Source of the DNA: an uncultured Clostridium sp.
Lineage (GTDB): Bacteria; Bacillota; Clostridia; Lachnospirales; Lachnospiraceae
Assembly: GCA_947178445.1 (NCBI GenBank)
Contig: CAMWYJ010000006.1
Location: 1 to 64,000, forward strand
DNA: 64,000 bases
Direction: 5' to 3'
A model generated the notes under the pieces. The model had not been told where the DNA came from, made no database searches, and saw only the letters and a list, made by a program, of their open reading frames with translations. Position 1 is the first letter of the stretch. Each line of letters opens with the position of its first letter. Shown here in pieces: positions 1-8,789 of the stretch. Both the position numbers and the translations under genes were made by a program.

Positions 1-50
1 AATGAGCCCTTATAGGGCGTGAGCAAACCACCGGCTAAGCCGGTGGTTCT
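1..50. repeat. Two adjacent short hairpins at the window edge
   Basis: Two perfect inverted repeats lie side by side. GCCCT/AGGGC spans 6-18 with a 3-nt loop, and AACCACCGGC/GCCGGTGGTT spans 26-48 with loop TAA. The second is followed by a mixed T-rich stretch, so it could be a terminator of a gene outside the window. Paired short hairpins like these are also seen at ends of IS200/IS605-type elements, but no transposase is in view. The role is undecided. Confidence 0.5.
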
Positions 51-91
51 GATTGCTATTTTCCTCTTGCTAAACAAATCTGCGTTAGTGT

Positions 92-120
92 TTGACTTTC
101 CTGGATAAATAACATAGAAT
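92..120 (+). promoter_or_regulatory. Sigma-A type promoter for the small membrane exporter gene
   Basis: A -35 box TTGACT (92-97) and a -10 box TAGAAT (115-120) are separated by 17 nt, close to the sigma-A consensus. The box ends 44 nt before the start codon at 165. Confidence 0.6.
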
Positions 121-164
121 TAGCATAATTATATCTAATGAAGCTGTTTAAAAAGGAGATTTAT

Positions 165-644
165 ATGTTAACAAAATATCTGATTACATTTTTTATTTCG
201 ATGGTGCCGTTAATCGAATTAAGGCTTGCAGTTCCTTATGCAATCGGTATGGGACTTCCGGTAATACCATCCTACATTGTGTGTATTGTGGGGAATATGC
301 TCCCGGTTCCGATTATTTTCCTGTTTGCCAGAGGGGTGTTAGAATGGGGAAAGGACAAGAAGTATATTGGGAAGTTTTTTACATTCTGCCTTGAAAAAGG
401 ACATAAGGGTGGAGAGAAATTAAAGGAAAAAGCGGGGAAAGGATTATTTTGGGCATTGCTTTTATTTGTAGGGATTCCACTTCCGGGGACGGGAGCCTGG
501 ACAGGAACTCTTGCAGCCAGTATTCTGGATATGGATTTTAAGACTAGTGTGTTGGCAGTATTATTGGGAGTTATCCTGGCAGGAATTATCATGGGACTTT
601 TAAGTACCGGATTGTTCAGTGGATTGGGAATGTTATTTCAGTAG
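165..644 (+). CDS. Small multi-drug export family membrane protein (COG2426-like)
   Basis: This 159-residue protein is almost entirely hydrophobic, with four or so membrane segments and a short basic cytoplasmic loop around residues 65-95. The opening VPLIELRLAVPYAIGMGLP and the central GIPLPGTGAWTGTLAA are typical of the Sm_multidrug_ex family (COG2426), whose transport role is inferred by name more than by experiment. I chose ATG 165 because AAAGGAG lies 7 nt upstream; an in-frame ATG at 138 has no ribosome binding site. A hairpin GCGAAT/ATTCGC at 649-668 follows the stop. The gene stands alone between its own promoter and that of corA. Family assignment is good; substrate is unknown. Confidence 0.8.
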   Translation: MLTKYLITFFISMVPLIELRLAVPYAIGMGLPVIPSYIVCIVGNMLPVPIIFLFARGVLEWGKDKKYIGKFFTFCLEKGHKGGEKLKEKAGKGLFWALLLFVGIPLPGTGAWTGTLAASILDMDFKTSVLAVLLGVILAGIIMGLLSTGLFSGLGMLFQ

Positions 645-704
645 CAAGGCGAATACGGAAAAATTCGCATCGGACTAGCTTAGAGGTTGCCTGCCCTTTT
701 TTCG

Positions 705-733
705 TTGACAATCCTTGTCAAAAGGGCTTATAC
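705..733 (+). promoter_or_regulatory. Sigma-A promoter for corA, embedded in a hairpin
   Basis: A consensus -35 TTGACA (705-710) is followed after 17 nt by TTATAC (728-733). The same stretch forms a stem: GCCCTT (693-698) can pair with AAGGGC (722-727) and TTGACAA with TTGTCAA, so it may also end the upstream transcript. The resulting leader to ATG 846 is about 105 nt and carries one small hairpin (GGTGA/TCACC, about 746-763). It is too short for, and does not resemble, a magnesium M-box. Confidence 0.6.
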
Positions 734-845
734 TGGATAAGTGTGGGTGAATTTTTACTCACCTGGATTTGAATGTTTCATCGTATATTCAAGAGGAAAA
801 AAACGTAAAATAATCGTAAATATTCGGGAAATGGAGGCATGTATC

Positions 846-1787
846 ATGATCAGAATTTACAGAACAGATAATAGAAAAATAGGAGAACTACATGCCTATG
901 AACCCGGTAGCTGGGTGCAGCTGACTGCCCCGACCTTGGATGAGATGCAGCTTATTTCTGAGCGGTTTGAGATTGATATTGCCGATGTTCGTGCCGCTAT
1001 GGATGCGGACGAGAGTTCCCGTGTGGATCTTGAGGATGATTACACTCTCATCCTGGTGGATATTCCGATTGTTGAGATTCGTAATGAACAAAAGGCTTAT
1101 ACTGCAATTCCGCTTGGTATTGTGTTGTTAGATGATTATACTATAACAATCTGTGCGGAGGAGACACCGGTACTTGAATATTTTGTAAATTCCATTGTCC
1201 GGGATTTTAGCACAAAGAAGCAGATGCGTTTTGTATACCAGATTCTTTATCGCACCTGTATGGTATACCAGTTGTATCTGCGAACCATTGACAACAAAAG
1301 GACAGAGATTGAGATCCGGGCACAGGAGAATATGCAGGAGGAGGATTTGGTAACCCTGCACGAATTAGAGTCAAACCTTGTATATTTTGCAACTTCTCTC
1401 CGTGCAAATGGTGCAGTAATTGACCGTCTTTCCCGTTACAGCCGTGTGCGGCAGTTTCCGGAGGACAAGGATTTATTGGATGATGTCAAAGTCGAGAACG
1501 CACAGGCGATTGAGATGACAGTGATTTATAAAGATATTATTCATGGTACCAGAGAGCTTTTGTCGAATATTATCGATATCCGTCTGAATAATGTGATGAA
1601 ATATCTGGCAGCCATTACGATTGTTATGGCGATTCCGAATATTATTTCCGGTTTTTATGGTATGAATGTGGATGGGAAATGGGTGCCGCTGCACAGTACA
1701 CCGTATGGATTTGGGATTATCTGTGTCGTGACGGTGGTGATTTGTCTTTTAGTACTTAAAATTTTGAAACGAAAGCGAATGATTTAA
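846..1787 (+). CDS. corA: CorA family magnesium/divalent cation transporter
   Basis: This 313-residue protein has the CorA plan: a soluble N-terminal funnel domain, a long helix, and two C-terminal membrane helices. The diagnostic GMN motif sits in SGFYGMNVDGKW near residues 267-278, between the two helices, and the protein ends in a basic tail (KILKRKRMI). CorA pentamers conduct Mg2+ (sometimes Co2+ or Ni2+) across the plasma membrane. ATG 846 is preferred because GGAGG lies 8 nt upstream; the reading frame stays open back to 741, but without a site. It is transcribed alone, from the promoter at 705-733 to the terminator at 1802-1848. Confidence 0.92.
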   Translation: MIRIYRTDNRKIGELHAYEPGSWVQLTAPTLDEMQLISERFEIDIADVRAAMDADESSRVDLEDDYTLILVDIPIVEIRNEQKAYTAIPLGIVLLDDYTITICAEETPVLEYFVNSIVRDFSTKKQMRFVYQILYRTCMVYQLYLRTIDNKRTEIEIRAQENMQEEDLVTLHELESNLVYFATSLRANGAVIDRLSRYSRVRQFPEDKDLLDDVKVENAQAIEMTVIYKDIIHGTRELLSNIIDIRLNNVMKYLAAITIVMAIPNIISGFYGMNVDGKWVPLHSTPYGFGIICVVTVVICLLVLKILKRKRMI

Positions 1788-1801
1788 TGATAATATCCGT
1801 T

Positions 1802-1848
1802 AAAAAATCCTCGTATCTTTCCGATATAAAAAGATATGGGGATTTTTT
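1802..1848 (+). terminator. Rho-independent terminator after corA
   Basis: A long stem (AAAAAATCC and GTATCTTT on the left pair with AAAGATAT and GGATTTTTT on the right) surrounds a short loop and ends in a T run. It begins 14 nt after the corA stop. Confidence 0.8.
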
Positions 1849-1904
1849 GCATCATTATATGGATTTTAAACATGTCAGCAAGGCTGAATATAAAGGAGGA
1901 TTTG

Positions 1905-4900
1905 ATGATGAGAATAGCGGAAAAATGCATGATATGGCTGCTGGCAGTGGGAACGCTGCTGACGGTAAGCCCGGATTTTGGCTGGTTTGGAAGCAAATAT
2001 GACCAGGTTGAAGCGATAACAGATACCTTAGGAAAGCCGGTTACAGATGGTTATGGTATTCTGGATGATAAGATTAAGATTGTGCCAGTGGAGAGGCAGT
2101 ATGAGGTGGACGGAACAGTAGCCAATATGATAGAATTCGACATCTATGTAAAGGATTGTCCGGATTTTTGTGGTCTGGCAGTACATGTATCGACAGGTAC
2201 CGGTGTCAACAGTTATAACGCAGGGGGAACCTTTTTGGACATGAATAAAAGGAATAGCTATGGTGAAACAGGTATGTGCGCTGCAGCTTTCTCGAAAGCG
2301 CCTTGGAGCTGCAGAGAACAGACCTATTCCGTGCATGACTTTGGCAGAAGTATTTTGATTACAAATACGCAGCAAAGCATTTCCATTACAGGTGAGCAGC
2401 GGGTGTGTACAGTTGCTATTCATGCACCGGAATCATATCAGCAGATCTGCTTTGGAGGGTTTAAGCTATACACCGCAGATGAGGAACTTTGGGATACCAA
2501 GGGAAGAACCTATGAACTTGGAGCAGATGAGGAGAATGTTTCCTTTTTTAGCTTTGGGCATGATGCAAAAAGACAGACTTTGGTTTGCTGCCATTTGAAA
2601 GATATAGAGGGAACAAAGGTAAAATCAATAAAAGGAAAGCTTGATCGTATGGGTATTGCTTCATTTGACGAAAAGGCATTTTCGCGGATTTGTGATGGAG
2701 GAACATTGAGCTATACGGATGCGGGAGACGGAAGATACGGAGACTTTGAGCTTTCTTTTGGCGAAGAGGGAAAAGTGTTAGACAGTAATTGTCTGTTTGG
2801 TGTATCTCTATCCGGAACAGGTGCACAGGACATCTGTTTGTATCTGGAAGATATATTTGTGGAGTTAGCAGACGGAACAACGGTGCAAAAGGAGGACACC
2901 CGTGTTGTGATCTGCTCTTTGAAGGAGAGCGGAAGGGGATTTGTTGGCATAAAGGACTGGGTGTATGGTGAAAAACCAAGTGAGCCGGTCCTCGTTTCGG
3001 AGACGAACGGAACAGAGAATGTGGAGATTTATTATAGATCCCAGAGTGAATCGGATGATGCTTATACGGAAACGGTGCCGACACAGCGGGGAAATTATAA
3101 GATAAAAGCAGTATTTCCAGCAAATGCAGACTATGAAGAAGCGGTAGCCGAGAATAGATTCGAGATTAAGGCAACGTCTGATAAGCAGCAGGGAAGTGGA
3201 TGGGTAACGATTGAAAACTGGACTTATGGTGAGGTACGGAGGGTTCCACAGTATGGATCCAGTACAAATAGAGGCGGAAATGAAATAGTGGAATACAAAA
3301 GGGATGACGAGGAGAATTTTTCAGTTGTTTATCCGAGAGATGCAGGCTATTATACAGTCCGTGTGACATTCCCGGAGTATGGAGATTATGACAAAGTGGT
3401 CGCAGAGCAGTATTTCCAAATATATAAGGCGTTAAGCCCGGGAAATGCACCAGCGGCAGAGCAAAGAGTGGGGCATAGCTGTGCTGCAGTGGAGGATGTT
3501 TCCCTGCCGCAGGGCTGGATCTGGAGTCAGCTGGATAGTGATAAGGCTTTAAATGTAGGAAGCCCACTGACTGTTACGGCAATTTATAACGGGTCAGATA
3601 AGGATAATTATGAAAATTTGACAATGCAGGTTACAATCACCAGACAGCCGAAAGAAAAGGGTGAGGGAGCCGTTTTCATGGCGGGCTGGATTTATGGCGA
3701 AGAAGGAAATACCCCGGCTGTAGAATCCGATACAAACGGAACAAATCGTGTAATATATTATTATAAGAAACAGGGAGAGAATGATGGAAGCTATACGCAG
3801 ACAAAACCTGTAAATGCTGGTCAGTATGTGATAAAGGCTGTTTTTCCTGAGACAGATGATTATGCGGAGGCCGAGGCAACAGCAGAGTTTACGATTGCGA
3901 AGGCGCCATTTGCACCGGGGCGTCCGGCACAGAACTTTGATGTGGAATACCATGTCGACAGAGTGTCTGCAGTTACGCTGCCGGAAAATTGGGTGTGGAG
4001 CGCAGAAGATAACAGTAAGGCTTTAAATGCGGGAGTGCCATTGACTGTTACGGCAGTTTATAATGGGGCAGATAAAGATAATTATGAAAACCTGACAAGA
4101 CCGGTTACGATTACCAGGCAGCCGGAACGAAAGAGTGAGGGAACCGTTTCCATATCAGGCTGGACATATGGCGAAGAGGGAAACAACCCGATTGCAGAAT
4201 CCGGAACAAATGGGACAGACCATGTAACATATTATTATAAAAAGCAGGGCGAGAACGATGAAAGCTATACACAGATAAAGCCTGAAAATGCCGGTCAGTA
4301 TGTGGTAAAGGCTGTTTTTCCTGCGAAAGACGATTATGAAGCGGTGGAGGCAACAGCGGAATTTACGATTGCAAAGGCTGCATTTGCACCGGGATTGCCG
4401 GGGCGAAGCCGTGTTGTAGAATACCGTTTTGACAGAGTATCCACAGTCACATTACCGGAAAACTGGGTGTGGCAGGAGGAAGAACGTGAAAAGCCGCTTT
4501 CGGTAGGAGTGCCATATACTGCAATGGCTCAATATAGCGGAGCGGATAAGGGCAATTATGAGGTAGAATCGGTAGAGGTTACGATTACCAGACTAAAACA
4601 GAATGTGCCGGCGGAGGGTTATACGGTAACCATTGTAAATCCGTCAAAGTCACACATTACGATTCACTCTGCAACGGCGGAGCCGATTCAGAGAAATATA
4701 ACGGATGCAATGGCTCCGGTGTTATTTGTTGCGAATGCAGAATATTATTTCCCGGAAAATTATTCGATTGCACCGGTAAATGGAATTATGGTGCGCCGGG
4801 TTAGTGATACACGAATACAAGTTTATGGCACACCGACAGCGAATACGACCATTTATCTTGTTCCTGCTTCGCGGGTTGATGCGAGACCTTATACGGTTAC

Positions 4901-5759
4901 AGTAGTAAATGGAACAGGAGGAGGAAGTTATAACAGCGGTGATTCTGTAAGCATTAAGGCGGTGTCGGCACCAGCAGGAATGCGGTTTTCAAAATGGCGG
5001 GTGACGCAGGGAAATATTACATTGATGAATGAAAAAAGTGCTGCCACCAGCTTTGTTATGAAGACGGGGGATGTAACGGTTGTTGCGGAGTATGAGAAAG
5101 CGACAGGTGCAAATGGTAATGGCCAGAATACGGATCCGGATTCTGTGAGCAAGACGGTTTATGAAGCGAATAGCAGGGAGATGAATAAAGGCATCAAGGC
5201 AGTATGGAGTGGGAACAGCCTGAAGGTAGATTGGAATCTTGTGTCCGGAGCGGAAGGCTATGACATTTATGCTGCAAAGTATAATAGCAAAACGCTAAAG
5301 CGTTCCGTTATGCTGAAGGATGGAAAGGCAGCTTCCACGAAGCTTACAAAGGTGAATGGAAAGAAACCGGATAAGAAGACGGTATATCAGATTAAGGTTA
5401 AAGCATACCGCTATGTAAATGGAAAGAAACAATATATTGCGGAGAGCCTGTCAGTCTTTACAGCGGGTAAAAACAGCAAGAAATATACAGATGCAAAGAG
5501 TGTAAAACCGGATAAGAAAACATATCAGATAAAAAAGAACGGTACGGCTGTCATAAAGGCAAAGATTACAAAAAAGAGCAGTAAAAAGAAGCTGCTGCCT
5601 GAGAAATATGTAAAACAGTTCCGGTATTTCAGCACGAATGAAAAAATTGCTTCTGTCAGCGCAAAAGGAAAGGTAAAGGCGAAGAAAAAGGGAAGCTGCT
5701 ATGTATATATCGTAGCGGGCAACGGAGCGAAGACGAAGGTTAAGATTCAGGTAAAATAA
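1905..5759 (+). CDS. Large secreted protein with alternating Ig-like repeats
   Basis: This 1284-residue protein starts with a signal peptide (MMRIAEKCMIWLLAVGTLL). A unique N-terminal domain of about 340 residues follows. Then come two alternating modules: module A, marked by WxYGE...AGQYVxKAVFPxxxDYxxAxA, at about residues 344, 431, 588 and 744; and module B, marked by LPxxWxW...YNGxDKxNYENL, at about 508, 667 and 825. Residues about 993-1065 resemble the divergent InlB B-repeat domain, followed by a fibronectin-III-like segment and a C-terminal Big_2-like domain (NEKIASVSAKGKVKAKKKG). There is no LPXTG sortase motif or membrane anchor, so release or wall binding by the basic tail is inferred. 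AAAGGAGG (1892-1899) precedes ATG 1905; ATG 1908 is equally possible. The ligand is unknown. Confidence 0.8.
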   Translation: MMRIAEKCMIWLLAVGTLLTVSPDFGWFGSKYDQVEAITDTLGKPVTDGYGILDDKIKIVPVERQYEVDGTVANMIEFDIYVKDCPDFCGLAVHVSTGTGVNSYNAGGTFLDMNKRNSYGETGMCAAAFSKAPWSCREQTYSVHDFGRSILITNTQQSISITGEQRVCTVAIHAPESYQQICFGGFKLYTADEELWDTKGRTYELGADEENVSFFSFGHDAKRQTLVCCHLKDIEGTKVKSIKGKLDRMGIASFDEKAFSRICDGGTLSYTDAGDGRYGDFELSFGEEGKVLDSNCLFGVSLSGTGAQDICLYLEDIFVELADGTTVQKEDTRVVICSLKESGRGFVGIKDWVYGEKPSEPVLVSETNGTENVEIYYRSQSESDDAYTETVPTQRGNYKIKAVFPANADYEEAVAENRFEIKATSDKQQGSGWVTIENWTYGEVRRVPQYGSSTNRGGNEIVEYKRDDEENFSVVYPRDAGYYTVRVTFPEYGDYDKVVAEQYFQIYKALSPGNAPAAEQRVGHSCAAVEDVSLPQGWIWSQLDSDKALNVGSPLTVTAIYNGSDKDNYENLTMQVTITRQPKEKGEGAVFMAGWIYGEEGNTPAVESDTNGTNRVIYYYKKQGENDGSYTQTKPVNAGQYVIKAVFPETDDYAEAEATAEFTIAKAPFAPGRPAQNFDVEYHVDRVSAVTLPENWVWSAEDNSKALNAGVPLTVTAVYNGADKDNYENLTRPVTITRQPERKSEGTVSISGWTYGEEGNNPIAESGTNGTDHVTYYYKKQGENDESYTQIKPENAGQYVVKAVFPAKDDYEAVEATAEFTIAKAAFAPGLPGRSRVVEYRFDRVSTVTLPENWVWQEEEREKPLSVGVPYTAMAQYSGADKGNYEVESVEVTITRLKQNVPAEGYTVTIVNPSKSHITIHSATAEPIQRNITDAMAPVLFVANAEYYFPENYSIAPVNGIMVRRVSDTRIQVYGTPTANTTIYLVPASRVDARPYTVTVVNGTGGGSYNSGDSVSIKAVSAPAGMRFSKWRVTQGNITLMNEKSAATSFVMKTGDVTVVAEYEKATGANGNGQNTDPDSVSKTVYEANSREMNKGIKAVWSGNSLKVDWNLVSGAEGYDIYAAKYNSKTLKRSVMLKDGKAASTKLTKVNGKKPDKKTVYQIKVKAYRYVNGKKQYIAESLSVFTAGKNSKKYTDAKSVKPDKKTYQIKKNGTAVIKAKITKKSSKKKLLPEKYVKQFRYFSTNEKIASVSAKGKVKAKKKGSCYVYIVAGNGAKTKVKIQVK

Positions 5760-5782
5760 AAGATGGAATAATATGGAATAAT

Positions 5783-5812
5783 AAAACAGGGGATGTCATA
5801 TCCCCTGTTTTT
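5783..5812. terminator. Bidirectional terminator between convergent genes
   Basis: AAAACAGGGGAT pairs with ATCCCCTGTTTT around a short loop, with T residues on both exits. It lies between the surface-protein gene and the convergent cyclophilin gene and can serve both. Confidence 0.85.
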
Positions 5813-5834
5813 GCATCTGGATTAATAAAATATT

Positions 5835-6353
5835 TTAGCATTTCTCAGGTTCCGGATAATCTACCCCCTGGGTATCAACGGTAATGGATGCAATTTTCTG
5901 CTCTGTAAGAGGCTTGTCGTAATGATCAGTCTCTACACATGCAATCTTATCCACAATATCCAGTCCTTCTGTTACTTTGCCGAATGCTGCATACTGCCCG
6001 TCCAAATGAGGGGATGTCTTGTGCATGATGAATATCTGTGAACCGGCAGAATCAGGCATCATAGAGCGTGCCATGGAAAGCACGCCTGGTGTATGCTTTA
6101 AGTTATTCTCAAAACCATTCATTGAAAATTCACCTTTGATACTGTAACCCGGACCGCCCATTCCGGTACCTTCCGGGCAGCCTCCCTGAATCATGAAGCC
6201 TTTGATGACACGGTGAAAAATAAGACCATCATAATAGCCTTTCTTAACCAATGAAATAAAATTATAAACTGTGTTAGGTGCAATATCAGGATATAGCTCT
6301 GCTTTCATAATATCGCCGTTTTCCATTGTAATTGTTATGATTGGATTTGCCAT
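5835..6353 (-). CDS. ppiB: Cyclophilin-type peptidyl-prolyl cis-trans isomerase
   Basis: This 172-residue protein is a single cyclophilin domain without a signal peptide, so it acts in the cytoplasm, catalysing proline cis-trans isomerisation during folding. Visible family motifs include FHRVIKGFMIQGG (the catalytic Arg loop), GYSIKGEF, GVLSMAR, SQIFIMHKTSPHLDGQYAAFG and GLDIVDKIA. Length is typical of bacterial PpiB. The start at 6353 has AAAGGA about 8 nt upstream on the minus strand. It is monocistronic and convergent with the surface-protein gene. Confidence 0.93.
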   Translation of the reverse strand: MANPIITITMENGDIMKAELYPDIAPNTVYNFISLVKKGYYDGLIFHRVIKGFMIQGGCPEGTGMGGPGYSIKGEFSMNGFENNLKHTPGVLSMARSMMPDSAGSQIFIMHKTSPHLDGQYAAFGKVTEGLDIVDKIACVETDHYDKPLTEQKIASITVDTQGVDYPEPEKC

Positions 6354-6574
6354 AATATAGTTCCTTTCTAAAAGTTTGTTTTTATACAGTAGAGTATATG
6401 GTTAATATTCTAACATTAACGGCTTCTGCTGGCAAGAGTACGGTTTGAAATTTGCATTTACAGGGTATTAGGTGTTATTACTCAGTGACTGTCGGACATT
6501 TATTGTACTGTATTTATGAAAAAATGTACATGAAATATACAGAAAGAATTCCCTGAATATACATTGTTTATTTA

Positions 6575-6603
6575 TTGTATATTTTTTTGCGTGATGATAT
6601 GAT
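6575..6603 (+). promoter_or_regulatory. Likely promoter of the FHA gene in a 470-bp gap
   Basis: The gap 6354-6821 holds the divergent ppiB and FHA promoters. For the plus strand TTGTAT (6575-6580), 17 nt, TATGAT (6598-6603) is the best sigma-A match. That implies a leader of about 210 nt, long for one gene. I see no riboswitch consensus and no convincing gene in the leader. Confidence 0.5.
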
Positions 6604-6821
6604 ATAAATGTTCATACAGGAAGGAGGGAAGAGGAAACTCTCATTTCGACTTTTTACTTAAAATTACTTGCGAAACAGGGCAGAATCCACTATAATAATA
6701 TTAATTATGTTTAACATGAGCGGACTGGATTTATTTAAGAGAATTTTTCTTAATAAAATAAGTGATGCGGTGAGTGGGATATATGCAAATATAGGTTCTG
6801 TAGTTGGAAGGGGATTTGTTT

Positions 6822-8591
6822 ATGAAAAAAGTCAGTTTGAGAGTAAGGAGTTTTGAGAAGGAATGTTTCTTGACGTATAATATTGACAATGAAGCAAGTC
6901 TGGATGAAGAATTGCTTGATTTTATTGAGGATGATGAACCGAAGGGGATAGTACCTGTCATCTTTGAGGAAGGAGATGAATTTGATACATTTTCTTACAA
7001 TGTGACGGACAAGATTCATTTGAGTGAATTGTCAATGCAGGAAGTAAATGCAGAAATTGTGCTCCGGGTACTTCGAAGTCTTGTACTTACTTTGATTGAT
7101 ATGGCAGAGTATAGAATTCCTTTGTCTTATCTTGTGTTGCACCGTGATTACATATATGTTGATTCTGATTACCGGATTGAATTTATTTGTATTCCATTAG
7201 AGGATATGCAGGAAGAAGTGGATGTTAGTAGTTTCTTAAGAGGTTATCTTGCAAATATACGTTATGATTTGTCTGAGAACTGTGAGTATGTGGCGAAACT
7301 TCTGACATATGTTAATAATACGGCTATGTTTAATATGCGCAATCTGGTTACATTTGTGCAGGAGCTTTTGGATGATATGGGTATTGAAATTCCAGAAGAG
7401 GACGCTGCAGAAATTTATGTGGATTATCAGGAAGTAATAGATGAAGCAGAGGAATTAGAGACTGTTGGTGATAGAGAAGATGCGATTGACCAGATGGTTG
7501 AAGAAAAGCCGGCAGATGAAGCAGTGGAAGATGAAATCATACAGGATGAAGAGATTACAGCGGAGGAGTCAGAGATAGAGGAAGAGGAGTCCGACGCAGA
7601 GCCTGTTGAGGAATGGGAGGACACATTATCTGGCGAGGAAGCGGGACAAGCAGAGGAGGACAATAGCCAGGAGGAAGCATTTGAAGCAGATTTCGAAGAG
7701 GATATAGATGCGACTGTTCTTTCTGAGGAAGAGGATGTTCCGGATGAACCTGCTATTTCAGACGAAGAGGATATTTTGCAGGAGACGGTCATCCCAGACG
7801 AAGAGGATGAATTTTTGGAAGATGATGTAGAAGAGGATGAGTCAGGGGAAACAGAAACTGAAGAGTTTGAGGTGGAAGAACCAGAGGAGACAGAGAACGA
7901 AGAACTTGAAGCGGAAGAATCAGAGGAGGATTCCTCTGCTGAAGAAGAGAAGGAAAAGGTAATCAAGAAACCGATTTTCAAGACGAAGGAAGCAAGTGTA
8001 ACGGGTGTTGTAATTGAAGATGAACTGGGTGAATTCTTAGCAGAGAAAGAGCGGGAAGACCAGTTGGCACAGCATGAAGAGACCGGATTAAAAATCAAGA
8101 AAAGTATAAAGGTTAATCGTGCAAGTATTGTTAAAAATACACAGGAAGAACTGAAAGCGGAAGAAGAGGAAGCAAAAGCAGAGGATGTAAAGGAAGGGGA
8201 AGCAGAAGAAAAAGAAGAGGAAACGACGGGCACCTCTATTCTCAGCCAGGCTTTAGGCAGTACGGGAATATTGAAGAATAATTCTGCTCCGAAGGTGAAC
8301 CCATATTTAATTCGAACGAATACGAAAGAGAGGATTATGATTACCAAACAGAATTTTAAAATTGGTAAGGCCACTATGGGTGTAGATTATACAGTAAAGG
8401 GTAATGGTGCGGTAAGCAGAACACATGCTATAATTACGAATAAAGATGGGGATTATTATATCAAGGATAATAAATCTACGAATCATACTTATGTGAATAA
8501 TAAAATGGTTGCAGATGGAGAAGGTGAATTATTAACGCATGACTGTAAAATCGTATTAGGAGATGAAGAATTTACATTCAAGTTAAGATAA
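6822..8591 (+). CDS. FHA-domain signalling protein with N-terminal DUF6382-like domain
   Basis: This 589-residue protein has three parts. Residues 1-205 match the pattern of the DUF6382 domain that often precedes FHA domains in Clostridia. Residues about 205-395 are a very acidic low-complexity linker (long runs of E and D). Residues about 500-589 form an FHA domain, with the phosphothreonine-binding signature GAVSRTHAII near residue 525 and STNHTYVN after it. FHA domains bind phosphothreonine peptides, so this is the likely reader for the kinase and phosphatase encoded just downstream. There is no membrane segment. ATG 6822 has GGAAGGGG 8 nt upstream; the frame extends to a TTG at 6804 without support. 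It has its own terminator. Confidence 0.85.
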   Translation: MKKVSLRVRSFEKECFLTYNIDNEASLDEELLDFIEDDEPKGIVPVIFEEGDEFDTFSYNVTDKIHLSELSMQEVNAEIVLRVLRSLVLTLIDMAEYRIPLSYLVLHRDYIYVDSDYRIEFICIPLEDMQEEVDVSSFLRGYLANIRYDLSENCEYVAKLLTYVNNTAMFNMRNLVTFVQELLDDMGIEIPEEDAAEIYVDYQEVIDEAEELETVGDREDAIDQMVEEKPADEAVEDEIIQDEEITAEESEIEEEESDAEPVEEWEDTLSGEEAGQAEEDNSQEEAFEADFEEDIDATVLSEEEDVPDEPAISDEEDILQETVIPDEEDEFLEDDVEEDESGETETEEFEVEEPEETENEELEAEESEEDSSAEEEKEKVIKKPIFKTKEASVTGVVIEDELGEFLAEKEREDQLAQHEETGLKIKKSIKVNRASIVKNTQEELKAEEEEAKAEDVKEGEAEEKEEETTGTSILSQALGSTGILKNNSAPKVNPYLIRTNTKERIMITKQNFKIGKATMGVDYTVKGNGAVSRTHAIITNKDGDYYIKDNKSTNHTYVNNKMVADGEGELLTHDCKIVLGDEEFTFKLR

Positions 8592-8632
8592 ATATTTGCG
8601 ATAATGATCATGATAATATGTTACAACATGTG

Positions 8633-8679
8633 AAATGCCTCTTGTATCAGTTTTTTGGCTGGTACAAGGGGCATTTTTT
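8633..8679 (+). terminator. Rho-independent terminator after the FHA gene
   Basis: AAATGCC-CTTGTA-CAG pairs with CTG-TACAAG-GGCATTT and ends in TTTTTT. It separates the FHA gene from the PP2C gene, so the two may be independently expressed despite related roles. I see no clear promoter in 8680-8789. Confidence 0.85.
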
Positions 8680-8789
8680 GTTACTGGAAAAGTTCAAGAA
8701 TCAAGCCCGAAGGACATGGATGACTGGGAAACTTCCTGTACACAGTGAAGCTTAGCGTAGTCATTTTGTTTTATGAATAAGGAGTTTTT

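Noticed and set aside
735..845. Magnesium riboswitch (M-box) before corA
   Set aside because: The leader is only about 105 nt and lacks the conserved three-helix M-box layout.
1787..2002. 71-codon open frame overlapping the large surface-protein start
   Set aside because: It spans the corA terminator and overlaps the well-supported signal peptide region in another frame.
6707..6856. Possible small gene upstream of the FHA protein (MSGLDLFKRIFLNKISDAV...)
   Set aside because: It lacks a ribosome binding site, overlaps the FHA start, and does not resemble Flp pilin or another known small protein well enough.
7427..8374. Long serine-rich open frame on the minus strand (315 codons)
   Set aside because: It mirrors the acidic GAA/GAG-rich linker of the FHA gene and has no ribosome binding site; it is a codon-bias shadow.
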